Positions 1 through 6,767 of a stretch of DNA of 12,917 nucleotides are shown here, piece after piece (positions within the stretch are counted from its first letter, which is position 1; each line of letters starts with the position of its first letter). The stretch spans positions 1-12,917 of the forward strand of contig SKLO01000630.1 in NCBI GenBank assembly GCA_007123195.1, read 5' to 3'. The notes under the pieces were generated by a model, which made no database searches, was not told where the DNA came from, and worked only from the letters and a program-made list of their open reading frames with translations. Position numbers and translations under genes: made by a program. The stretch is from Verrucomicrobiales bacterium. Lineage in GTDB: Bacteria > Verrucomicrobiota > Verrucomicrobiia > Verrucomicrobiales > SKLO01.

Positions 1-126
1 CGCAACGACCGTAGGTTGAATTGCTGCAATTCGACCGGGGGGCGCGCCGCTCGTCCCCTGCGCCCTCTTCCCTCACGGCTTCTCTTGCCCCCGGCGAATG
101 AAACCGCCACGTGGTCCCGGCCCCGG
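1..126 (+). repeat. 126-base direct repeat, copy 1 (cut by window edge)
   Basis: Bases 1-126 match bases 268-393 with three substitutions (positions 55, 65 and 79 against 322, 332 and 346) and no gaps, that is 123 of 126. Similarity stops abruptly after the shared ccccgg at the right end. The left end lies at the window edge, so the true unit may be longer. Each copy carries one forward REP-like palindrome near its left side. No protein-coding gene is supported here. The frame open across the region simply translates the repeat twice. Confidence 0.9.
11..36 (+). repeat. REP-like GTAG-headed palindrome, forward copy 1
   Basis: A GTAG tetranucleotide starts an imperfect palindrome. The arms ggttgaattg (14-23) and caattcgacc (27-36) surround a three-base loop ctg. 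As RNA the stem has ten pairs, one of them a G-U wobble. A GTAG or GTGG head followed by an imperfect palindrome is the known form of REP sequences mobilised by RAYT (TnpA-REP) transposases. The assignment to that class is inference from form. No RAYT gene is in the window. Confidence 0.75.
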
Positions 127-148
127 CCCGCGCACACCTCCCACAGCA

Positions 149-174
149 GGTCGAATTGCGCCAATTCAACCTAC
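149..174 (-). repeat. REP-like GTAG-headed palindrome, inverted copy
   Basis: Read on the minus strand this has the same GTAG head and the same arms as the forward copies, and differs from the copy at 11-36 only in two loop bases (gcg instead of ctg). The identity to the reverse complement of 9-36 extends over 28 bases (149-176). It lies in the spacer between the two direct-repeat copies. The array is therefore forward, inverted, forward, like the BIME arrangements built from REP pairs in other bacteria. Confidence 0.75.
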
Positions 175-267
175 GGGGCTGCCGCCCAGCCGCGGCAACA
201 TGGTCGTGCCAATGACTTCCCCCCCTCTCAGCACACCAACACCCTCGCCTCACCACCGCCGCGCGAA

Positions 268-393
268 CGCAACGACCGTAGGTTGAATTGCTGCAATTCG
301 ACCGGGGGGCGCGCCGCTCGTTCCCTGCGCCATCTTCCCTCACGGGTTCTCTTGCCCCCGGCGAATGAAACCGCCACGTGGTCCCGGCCCCGG
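268..393 (+). repeat. 126-base direct repeat, copy 2
   Basis: This is the second copy of the repeat at 1-126, offset by exactly 267 bases. The left boundary here is only the point where copy 1 meets the window edge. The right boundary is real, because sequence after 393 no longer resembles that after 126. It ends about 60 bases short of the stop codon of the minus-strand gene that finishes at 456, so the array lies downstream of that gene. Confidence 0.9.
278..303 (+). repeat. REP-like GTAG-headed palindrome, forward copy 2
   Basis: This is identical to the palindrome at 11-36, with the GTAG head at 278-281, ten-base arms and the ctg loop. It sits in the second direct-repeat copy. The spacing between the GTAG heads of the two forward copies is 267 bases, with the inverted copy roughly midway between them. 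Confidence 0.75.
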
Positions 394-455
394 AACCTGC
401 GCTCGCGCCTCCCTCAAGCGGGCATTCGCCGCCGGCTTGCGGACCCGCTGCCCGT

Positions 456-1217
456 TCAAAACAGGATGATCGGCGGCGGCACGATCCGCACTCTGGTATC
501 GGGCAGCGGATTGCCCTCCTCCTCCGCAATCGACACCACCTGGTCATCTTCAAAGGTGACCTTGAGGCTGCCGGTCTGCACCCGCAGAAACACGGTCGTG
601 TTGTAAAGCCTCCCGTCGGCCCCGCGCACCGTCTGCACCTGCGGCACCCGCTCGAACACCGCATACTCCAACACGTCACGCCGGCCTTCCGCCGTCAGCT
701 CGGAGGTCTTGCGGGTCGGCGCTCCGAGCGAGGCCTGCACCTCGCCGACGGTCATTCCGAGCGCCACCTGGTTCCTGGCAATCAGGTCAGCGACCAGTTG
801 ATGGCGCTCGAACATCGCCTTGAGATTGTCGAACAGCTCCGGATCGGGCGCCTTGAGCTGCTCCATCTTCAGCCAGCCCGCCACATCGGCGTGGACCGCC
901 CGGCCGCGAATCCGCACGGCGTGCTCGCTCAACGCCGCCACCCGCACCCGGGTGCCGGCGCGAATCAATCCGACCCGGCGACTGAACCCGGAGTCGGCAA
1001 ACACCACCGCGTCCTCCGCCAGTTCCAATTCCAGCGGTGGGTCCAGCAAATCCTCCACCACCATCACCCCCGGTTCCTGCGGCAGGCTGGAGCGGTTCAG
1101 CCAATCAAGCCCCCCTCCCCCACCGGTCCTGGTGCCTCCGCCGATCTCGAATTCCTGCCCGCCCGCCGCCACCGGGAGCACCAACACCGATGCCAGCGCC
1201 AACGCCAGCCCGATCAT
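456..1217 (-). CDS. Exported protein with SH3-like and BamE/SmpA-like regions
   Basis: A 253-residue protein of unknown specific function. Residues 1-20 are a hydrophobic stretch ending in AAGG, which looks like a signal peptide. A glycine-rich segment (24-36) follows. Residues about 66-119 have the short-strand pattern of a bacterial SH3-like domain, ending in GWLKMEQL. Residues about 151-232 resemble the BamE/SmpA fold, with a GMTVGEVQASLGAP start and a closing strand KVTFEDDQVVSI. The ATG at 1217 was chosen because GGGGAGG lies six bases upstream. The n-region there carries no basic residue, so the in-frame ATG at 1289, which adds arginines, remains an alternative. The gene is divergent from hemL and is followed by the repeat array. 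A cell-envelope role is inferred from the export signal and the folds, and both fold calls are by eye. Confidence 0.75.
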   Translation of the reverse strand: MIGLALALASVLVLPVAAGGQEFEIGGGTRTGGGGGLDWLNRSSLPQEPGVMVVEDLLDPPLELELAEDAVVFADSGFSRRVGLIRAGTRVRVAALSEHAVRIRGRAVHADVAGWLKMEQLKAPDPELFDNLKAMFERHQLVADLIARNQVALGMTVGEVQASLGAPTRKTSELTAEGRRDVLEYAVFERVPQVQTVRGADGRLYNTTVFLRVQTGSLKVTFEDDQVVSIAEEEGNPLPDTRVRIVPPPIILF

Positions 1218-1591
1218 CGCCGGCCTCCCCCTCGACGGCCCCGCTCCGGCGGGAGCATCATCCCGTATCGCCTGCGGCCGTGGGGTCATCGTCCTTGGCG
1301 ACCGCACATGGGCGGGACGACGGGCACCGCGGGTTGTGCTGGCCTGTTTCATGATTGGAGCAAGTGGCTGTGGGGTGGGACCGGCTCGATTACGCCGGCT
1401 TGGGGCATGGCGGATCGTCATCGGGTCCCGGTCCATAACCTCGGCCATGGCATCCGCTGCGGCCCGCCGGTCGGACCCAAATGCCGCCGTGGACGCAACC
1501 GAGGCGTTGAATGAAAGGGAACCACGGAACTATAGACCCGGTTGCGCCGGCGGTCATTCGAAGTTTCTTTGCCAGCCCGACAATCCTGCTC
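1218..1591. other. Divergent intergenic region between the SH3/BamE-like gene and hemL
   Basis: About 370 bases without a supported gene. It contains the hemL promoter candidate near the right side and the GGGGAGG ribosome site of the minus-strand gene at the left side. Open frames cross it on both strands but have no recognisable product. The minus-strand upstream part would be coding only if the left gene began at the ATG at 1289 or at one further upstream. The first part of hemL would extend into it only if the ATG at 1511 were used. No RNA gene or repeat was seen. Confidence 0.6.
1507..1536 (+). promoter_or_regulatory. Candidate sigma70-type promoter for hemL
   Basis: TTGAAT at 1507-1512 and TATAGA at 1531-1536 are separated by 18 bases, close to the bacterial housekeeping consensus, and sit in an unusually A/T-rich spot of a GC-rich region. 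Transcription would begin near 1543, about 50 bases before the ATG at 1592. The -35 box covers the alternative hemL ATG at 1511, so if this promoter is real that upstream start cannot be used from this transcript. Confidence 0.5.
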
Positions 1592-2902
1592 ATGCCCGAT
1601 CACGCCACCGCCTCTTCCGCGCCCGCGCCCACCCTGTCCTCGAAGCTCTTCGCCGCCGCCCGCGAGGTGATTCCCGGAGGCGTCAACTCGCCCGTGCGCG
1701 CCTTCCGCAATGTCGGCGGCGAACCGTTTTTCGCCCGCCGCGCCAAGGGCTGCCGGGTCTGGGACGTCGACGGGCGCGACTACATCGACTACATCGGCAC
1801 CTGGGGCCCGGCCATCCTCGGCCACGCCCCCACCGCCCTGACCAACGCCCTGCACGAGGCCGCCAAGGACGGCGTCAGCTTCGGCATTCCGAACCCATAC
1901 GAGGTCGAGATGGCGCGCCTGATCGTCGATTGGGTGCCGTCGGTGGAGAAGGTCCGCATGGTCAACAGCGGCACCGAGGCCACCATGTCGGCGATCCGTC
2001 TGGCGCGCGGCTGCACCGGACGCGACAAGGTGGTCAAGTTCGAGGGTTGTTACCACGGTCACGTCGATGGCCTGCTGGTGGCGGCCGGCAGCGGCGCCCT
2101 GACCCACGGCCGGCCCGACAGCGCCGGCGTGCCCGCCAGCTATTCCCAGGAGACCATCGTGCTGCCGTTCAACGATGTCGCCGCCCTCGAGGAGTTGTTT
2201 GCCAGCCTCGGCGGGCAAATCGCCGCCGTGATCCTCGAACCGCACCCGGCCAACGCCGGCCTCATCCTGCCCCTGCCCGGCTACCTGCAGCGACTGCGGG
2301 AACTGACCCGCGACCACGGCAGCCTGCTGATCTTCGACGAGGTGATGACCGGGTTCCGGGTCGCCCGCGGCGGCGTCCAGGAGCTGACCGGCGTGATCCC
2401 GGACCTGACCGCCATGGGCAAGGTCATCGGCGGCGGCCTGCCGGTCGGGGCGTTTGGCGGCCGCGCCGACCTGATGGACCAGCTGGCACCCGACGGCCCG
2501 GTCTACCAGGCCGGCACCCTGTCCGGCAACCCGCTGGCCATGGTCGCCGGCCTGACCCAGCTCAGGGAACTCGAACGCCAGCACGGCTTCGAGGTGCTTG
2601 AGGCCAAGGGCGCCCACTTCGAGGCCGGGGTCAGGAAATTGCTCGACGAACTGTCGCTCGGCTACACCTTCCACCGCTGCGGCAGCCTGTTCTGCCTGTT
2701 CTTCACCGAACAACCGGTGCACAACCTGCAGGACGCCCAGAGCGCCGATACCGAGCACTTCCGCCAATTCTTCCATCGCGCGCTCGATCGCGGGGTCTAT
2801 TTCGCGCCCTCGCCCTACGAGACCGGATTCATCTCGATGGCCCACGACCAGAGCGACCTCGACCGCACGCTCGAAGTCATGGCGGAAGCCCTGCCGAGGT
2901 GA
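1592..2902 (+). CDS. hemL: Glutamate-1-semialdehyde 2,1-aminomutase
   Basis: A cytoplasmic PLP enzyme that converts glutamate-1-semialdehyde to 5-aminolevulinate, the last step of the C5 route to heme and other tetrapyrroles. With the ATG at 1592 the protein has 436 residues, near the usual 425-435. Family hallmarks are all present: [12 protein letters not shown] near the N terminus, SGTEAT (126-131), FEGCYHGH (150-157), the DEVMTGFR block (249-256) and the PLP-binding lysine K277 in [13 protein letters not shown]. The C terminus is intact. An in-frame ATG at 1511 with GAGG six bases upstream would add 27 residues, but these have no counterpart in the family and that ATG overlaps the promoter candidate, so 1592 is preferred. 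No Shine-Dalgarno precedes 1592. The partner gltX and hemA genes are not in the window. The gene converges on the AsmA-like gene. Confidence 0.95.
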   Translation: MPDHATASSAPAPTLSSKLFAAAREVIPGGVNSPVRAFRNVGGEPFFARRAKGCRVWDVDGRDYIDYIGTWGPAILGHAPTALTNALHEAAKDGVSFGIPNPYEVEMARLIVDWVPSVEKVRMVNSGTEATMSAIRLARGCTGRDKVVKFEGCYHGHVDGLLVAAGSGALTHGRPDSAGVPASYSQETIVLPFNDVAALEELFASLGGQIAAVILEPHPANAGLILPLPGYLQRLRELTRDHGSLLIFDEVMTGFRVARGGVQELTGVIPDLTAMGKVIGGGLPVGAFGGRADLMDQLAPDGPVYQAGTLSGNPLAMVAGLTQLRELERQHGFEVLEAKGAHFEAGVRKLLDELSLGYTFHRCGSLFCLFFTEQPVHNLQDAQSADTEHFRQFFHRALDRGVYFAPSPYETGFISMAHDQSDLDRTLEVMAEALPR

Positions 2903-2988
2903 GCCCAAGCCCAAGCCCCGGGTCCGGCCCGCCCGCGCGCCAGCCCAGGCCACACTGAACCCGATCGGTCCCGCCGTCGCCACCCCGG

Positions 2989-4560
2989 TCAGTCACGGAA
3001 CAGGGGCAACAGTCCGCGCGCCCCCTCGACCCCGCCCTCCAGCATCCTGCCCGGCAGGTCCTTGATCGTTTCGTCGTCGAGCAGTTCGCGCCCGGAATCG
3101 AGCAACCCCCGCCCCACGCCCGGTGCCTGCCTCACCGCGTCGCCAAGCCCGTCCGTGATGCCGCGGCCCACGTCGGTCACGCCCTCGATCACCTCGCCGG
3201 TGGCCGCCGCCAACAGCCGCGCGCTGAGATCCTCGCGCGGGGCCTCCACCGGTCCCGTCAGCCGCATGGTGGTCCAGACAAAACCCGCGCTGGCCGGCGA
3301 ATCACGCCGCTCGGTGAACACCCGCCTCTCCGCTCCGGGAATCCAGCGCAAGGTCTCCGGCGCCACCCCGACATCAAACACCCCCACCAGATGATCGTCC
3401 TCGATCACCAGCGCCCCTTCCAACCTGAGCAGTCCGGCCGATTCCATCACCACCTTCTCCACCGTCAACACCCCGCCCTGCTCGTGAAACTCCGCCTCGG
3501 CGGTGTCCAGGATCAGCCGGCGGAATCGATCGATGCGGGTGTAGCTGGCGATCTGATCCAGCACCGGCAGGCTCTCGAGGATGCCGTCGGCCAGTTGCAA
3601 CCGCCCCTCCTGGCGCGGCGGCTCGTCGCCGGCGCCCCCTTGAATGTGGCTTTCAAGCTGCACCCGCCCCAGCAAACGCCGCCGCCAGTCGTCCTCGACC
3701 ACCTCGGCCACGTTCAACTCGCTCACGTTCACCCGCAGGTCGAGTTCGCCATCGGCAGAAATCTCCCCGCGCGCCGTCACCCGGCCGCCAAGGTATTCAA
3801 GCTGGGCGTCGTCGATGAACACCGCCCCGCCCGCCAGTCGCGCGGTGTATTCACCCACCTTCATGCGGCGCTCATCGTCCTCGTCCCCAGTCAGCGGACG
3901 CATCACCAACTCACCGCCGCGCCCGGTCAGGCGCACAGTGGCGGCGTCCAGATTCGGCCGCATCATCACCCGCGAGTCCCGCAGCCACAATTCCTGAACC
4001 TCATCGACCACGTCGAGGCTGAATTGATCCACCCGCACCTCGCCAATCTCCGCGCGCTGGGGCATTCGCGCCGCCAGCCAGGCCGGAGGCCCGTCCCGGT
4101 CCGCTGCGGAATCAGCCGACGGGCGCCGCGCCGGGTCCAGACGCTCGTCGCCGACCCGCACCTGCAGCCGGTCCATCTCGATGCGCTGGATGTCCCAGAC
4201 CCCGCGGCGAACGCCGCCCCAGTCCAAATCCAGCCGCAGGCGGTCGGCCGCCACCCGCTCAAACGTCGCCTCGGGATACCCCCGCAGCTCCACCTCATCC
4301 AGATAAAACGACGACCCCACCCGGGTGAGATTGCCCAACACCACCTCCGAGTGGGTCAGCTTGCCCAGCTCGCGCACCAGCAAGTGCTCGAAATCCTCGC
4401 TCCCCAGATAACGGTCGAGCCACGCCCGGAATCCGAGCACCGCCACGCCCGAGGCCACCACCAGCCCGATCACCAGCGCCACCGCCAGACGGACCAGCAG
4501 CGGGCGGGCGCCCCGGCGTCGGGAGCGGGTTCGATTGCGGGGGCGTCGCCTTCTGCTCAT
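2989..4560 (-). CDS. AsmA-like membrane-anchored protein
   Basis: A 523-residue protein with a strongly basic N terminus (mostly arginine in residues 1-19), one hydrophobic segment at about 21-44, then a long hydrophilic region of repeating beta-strand character. The C-terminal half has the AsmA-like pattern: a run around LPVLDQIASYTRIDRFRRL, followed by strands and by PVEAPREDLSARLLAAA. This indicates an inner-membrane anchor with a periplasmic body. AsmA/TamB-type proteins are linked to outer-membrane assembly and phospholipid transport between membranes, and a similar role is inferred here. The ATG at 4560 is the only reasonable start and has no Shine-Dalgarno. The gene converges on hemL with 86 bases between stops and is divergent from the ABC transporter. 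Family assignment is by pattern, and the specific function is unknown. Confidence 0.8.
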   Translation of the reverse strand: MSRRRRPRNRTRSRRRGARPLLVRLAVALVIGLVVASGVAVLGFRAWLDRYLGSEDFEHLLVRELGKLTHSEVVLGNLTRVGSSFYLDEVELRGYPEATFERVAADRLRLDLDWGGVRRGVWDIQRIEMDRLQVRVGDERLDPARRPSADSAADRDGPPAWLAARMPQRAEIGEVRVDQFSLDVVDEVQELWLRDSRVMMRPNLDAATVRLTGRGGELVMRPLTGDEDDERRMKVGEYTARLAGGAVFIDDAQLEYLGGRVTARGEISADGELDLRVNVSELNVAEVVEDDWRRRLLGRVQLESHIQGGAGDEPPRQEGRLQLADGILESLPVLDQIASYTRIDRFRRLILDTAEAEFHEQGGVLTVEKVVMESAGLLRLEGALVIEDDHLVGVFDVGVAPETLRWIPGAERRVFTERRDSPASAGFVWTTMRLTGPVEAPREDLSARLLAAATGEVIEGVTDVGRGITDGLGDAVRQAPGVGRGLLDSGRELLDDETIKDLPGRMLEGGVEGARGLLPLFRD

Positions 4561-4694
4561 GGATCGGATGACATTCGGACCGGAGGACCGGCCGCCGCCG
4601 GCAAACCAGCCCGCCAGGGCTGCCGGAACGGCCTCTCCTTGGAACCAACCCTAGCGCGCCCCGCTGGTCTCGCATCCGTTTTCCACCTGGTCCC

Positions 4695-4713
4695 CGCAAT
4701 CGCGGTTTTTTTT
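4695..4713 (+). promoter_or_regulatory. Short hairpin plus T8 run upstream of the ABC transporter
   Basis: CCGC-AATC-GCGG forms a four-pair hairpin directly followed by eight T residues (4706-4713), ending 39 bases before the GTG at 4753. The form recalls a weak intrinsic terminator or attenuator on the plus strand, but the stem is short. It could equally be an A/T-rich promoter-associated tract. A similar GCGG-T8 tract precedes pyrH. Confidence 0.3.
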
Positions 4714-4752
4714 CAGTGGCGCACCCGCGCCCCCAACGGCACGGTCGATACC

Positions 4753-6711
4753 GTGCTGGAACTCCGCTCGATCACCCACACACTGTCGCGCGACGGTGAT
4801 GACCTCGATTTGATCCATCGCGCCACCGTGCGCGTGCCACCGGGTCACTTCATGGCCATCGTCGGTCCTTCCGGATGCGGCAAGACCACCTTGCTCAAGC
4901 TCATCGCCGGGCTGATGCACGAAACCGATGGCGACATCTTCTGGCAGGGGCGCAACCTGGCCGAGGACGGCGACCTCGAACCGCAGGAACTCGGCTACGT
5001 GCCGCAGTTCAGCATCGCCTACGACCACCTCACCGTCGAGGAGAGCATCGACTGCACGGTGCGCCTGCGACTGGCGGCCGAGCCGGACCTCGACATGGAG
5101 GAAATCGCCGACTCGGTGATGGAACAAACCGGCTTGTCGGACATCCGCGACCGCCGGGTCCAGGTCCTGTCCGGCGGCCAGAAACGCCGGCTCGGACTGG
5201 CCATGGAACTGGTCTGCAACCCCACCCTGCTGCTCTGCGACGAGGTCACCAGCGGCCTCGACCCCAAGTCGGAACGCGAAATCACCGAGGTGCTCCACGC
5301 CCTGTCCCGGTCCAATCCGAACCGGGTGGTGGTCAACGTCACCCACAGCCTCGGCAACCTCGACCTCTTCGACTCGGTGCTGGTGATGTACGAAGGCCGG
5401 GTCGCCTACCACGGGCCACCACGCGCCCTGGCACACTATTTCTCCGTGGAAACCACCGAGGAGGTCTACCCCCGCCTGGCCAGCCGCCCGGCCGACAACT
5501 GGTTCGCGTCGTGGGACAAGAACCGCGACACCTACTACGAGGCGTTCGGGTTCACCAAGGACGGGGAATTGGTCGGCACCAGCAGCGGCAAACCGACCCG
5601 TCCAGACGCCAAAACGACCACCGCCAGGACCGACTCCGGCGACCCCGCCGACATGGGCACCAGCGGCGAACCCAGGCGCGAATCCCTGCGACCGGGCGAC
5701 GCCACGCCCGACGGCACCAACAACCCCGAGGCCGACCGTGGCGACGCAATCGACGACGGCCGCCCGCCCGGGAAAAACCGGTCCAGCGACTCCAAGCACG
5801 ACCCGGACGGCCCCGAGGACGAGCACGACCTCGACGACCTGCCCGCCAGTCCCGGGCTGTTCACCCAGGTCGGCGTGCTGCTGGGCCGGCGCTGGACCAT
5901 CTTCCGCCGCGACCGCACCCAGGTGATCCTGCACCTGGCGATGTTGCTGGGCTTCCCGGTGCTGGTGGTGATCTTCGCGCTCGACGGCATCGAGCCGTTG
6001 AAAGCCCTGTCCGCGCGCGCCGACGACAACCTCATCGTCGAACAGCAGCGCCGGTTTGAACAACTGCTCGAGCAAATCAAGGTCGGCGGCCTGGTGTCCG
6101 GCCTGATCATGTTCCAGGTGATCCTGCTCACCCTGATGGGATCGAACAACTCGGCCCGCGAGATCGCCGCCGAACGGCTGATCCTCGAGAAGGAAAAGCT
6201 CGGCGGCCTGCGCCCGATGGCCTACGTGCTCAGCAAGATCGCCTTCCTCACCCCGCTGGTGCTGCTGCAGGCGGTGTGGATGACCATGTTCGTCGACGTG
6301 ATCTGCGGCGGCCTGCCCGGCCCGCTGGGGCTGCGACTCATGCTGCTGGTGCTGGTCACCGGCGCCATGACCGCCATCTGCCTCGGCATCTCGGCCATCA
6401 TGCGCACCCCGGAACAGGCCACCCTGCTGTCGATTTATCTGGTCGGCTTCCAACTGCCGCTGTCCGGTGCCGTGCTGGCCCTGCCCGGCACCGTCGAAAG
6501 CGTGGTCCAACCTTTCATCGCCGCCTTCTGGTCGTGGTCGGGCGCCCTGACCAGCATGCGCACCTCCGATGGCCAGTTCTACGACGCGGTCAAACAGGTC
6601 ACCGACACCACCCTGGTGGAACCCAACACCGCCGTGTTCCTGCTGTCGGCGCACATTGTCGTCGGCGTGCTGCTCGCGTGGCTCGGCGCCCGCCGCGCCC
6701 AATGGGATTGA
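4753..6711 (+). CDS. ABCG-type ABC transporter, fused ATPase and permease
   Basis: A 652-residue half transporter with the ATPase domain first and the membrane domain second, the order of ABCG proteins. The ATPase has Walker A GPSGCGKT (38-45), a Q-loop in YVPQF, signature LSGGQ (139-143), Walker B LLLCDE (D163, E164) and the switch histidine H198 in VTHS. Residues about 273-370 form a hydrophilic linker rich in Asp, Pro, Gly, Ser and Thr. The membrane domain starts near 377 (LGRRWTIFRRDR), has about six hydrophobic segments, and contains the cytoplasmic loop ERLILEKEKLGGLRP typical of ABCG proteins. It would work as a dimer in the inner membrane, and the substrate is unknown. The frame is open far upstream, but the homology begins at LELRSITHTL, so the GTG at 4753 is the best start. 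No Shine-Dalgarno is seen. Export rather than import is inferred from the family. Confidence 0.9.
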   Translation: MLELRSITHTLSRDGDDLDLIHRATVRVPPGHFMAIVGPSGCGKTTLLKLIAGLMHETDGDIFWQGRNLAEDGDLEPQELGYVPQFSIAYDHLTVEESIDCTVRLRLAAEPDLDMEEIADSVMEQTGLSDIRDRRVQVLSGGQKRRLGLAMELVCNPTLLLCDEVTSGLDPKSEREITEVLHALSRSNPNRVVVNVTHSLGNLDLFDSVLVMYEGRVAYHGPPRALAHYFSVETTEEVYPRLASRPADNWFASWDKNRDTYYEAFGFTKDGELVGTSSGKPTRPDAKTTTARTDSGDPADMGTSGEPRRESLRPGDATPDGTNNPEADRGDAIDDGRPPGKNRSSDSKHDPDGPEDEHDLDDLPASPGLFTQVGVLLGRRWTIFRRDRTQVILHLAMLLGFPVLVVIFALDGIEPLKALSARADDNLIVEQQRRFEQLLEQIKVGGLVSGLIMFQVILLTLMGSNNSAREIAAERLILEKEKLGGLRPMAYVLSKIAFLTPLVLLQAVWMTMFVDVICGGLPGPLGLRLMLLVLVTGAMTAICLGISAIMRTPEQATLLSIYLVGFQLPLSGAVLALPGTVESVVQPFIAAFWSWSGALTSMRTSDGQFYDAVKQVTDTTLVEPNTAVFLLSAHIVVGVLLAWLGARRAQWD

Positions 6712-6743
6712 CCGCCGCGCGCCGTTCCGCTTGAACGAACCCT

Positions 6744-6764
6744 GGGGCCGCGACGCCGCGCCCC
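6744..6764. terminator. GC-rich hairpin between convergent genes
   Basis: In the 56 bases between the stop of the ABC transporter and the stop of the MobA-FdhD gene, GGGG and CGCG pair with CGCG and CCCC (eight G-C pairs, one bulged C, loop ACGC). It could end transcription from either side. Neither side has a T tract, so this is a hairpin without the second half of an intrinsic terminator. Confidence 0.3.
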
Positions 6765-6767
6765 GGA

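Noticed and set aside
1..303. CRISPR array from the repeated palindromes
   Set aside because: There are only three elements, they alternate in orientation and are separated by about 110 bases of non-uniform spacer, and no cas gene is present.
16..606. Plus-strand open frame through the repeat region with a repeated peptide
   Set aside because: The peptide repeat only reflects the 126-base DNA repeat. The frame runs into the 3' end of the minus-strand gene, and it has no ribosome site.
1418..2983. 521-residue open frame antisense to hemL
   Set aside because: It is the mirror of a GC-rich coding frame, shows only low-complexity Ala/Gly/Asp/Val sequence, and covers the well-supported hemL.
2903..2988. 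Terminator between hemL and the AsmA-like gene
   Set aside because: I found no stem of convincing length and no T tract in this GC-rich gap.
3391..4752. 454-residue N-terminal extension of the ABC transporter frame
   Set aside because: It is the shadow of the AsmA-like gene on the other strand, and the homology to ABC ATPases begins only at the GTG at 4753.
4651..6702. 683-residue open frame antisense to the ABC transporter
   Set aside because: The same artefact: third-position GC bias keeps the opposite frame open. It has no recognisable domain, and the plus-strand ABC motifs are unambiguous.
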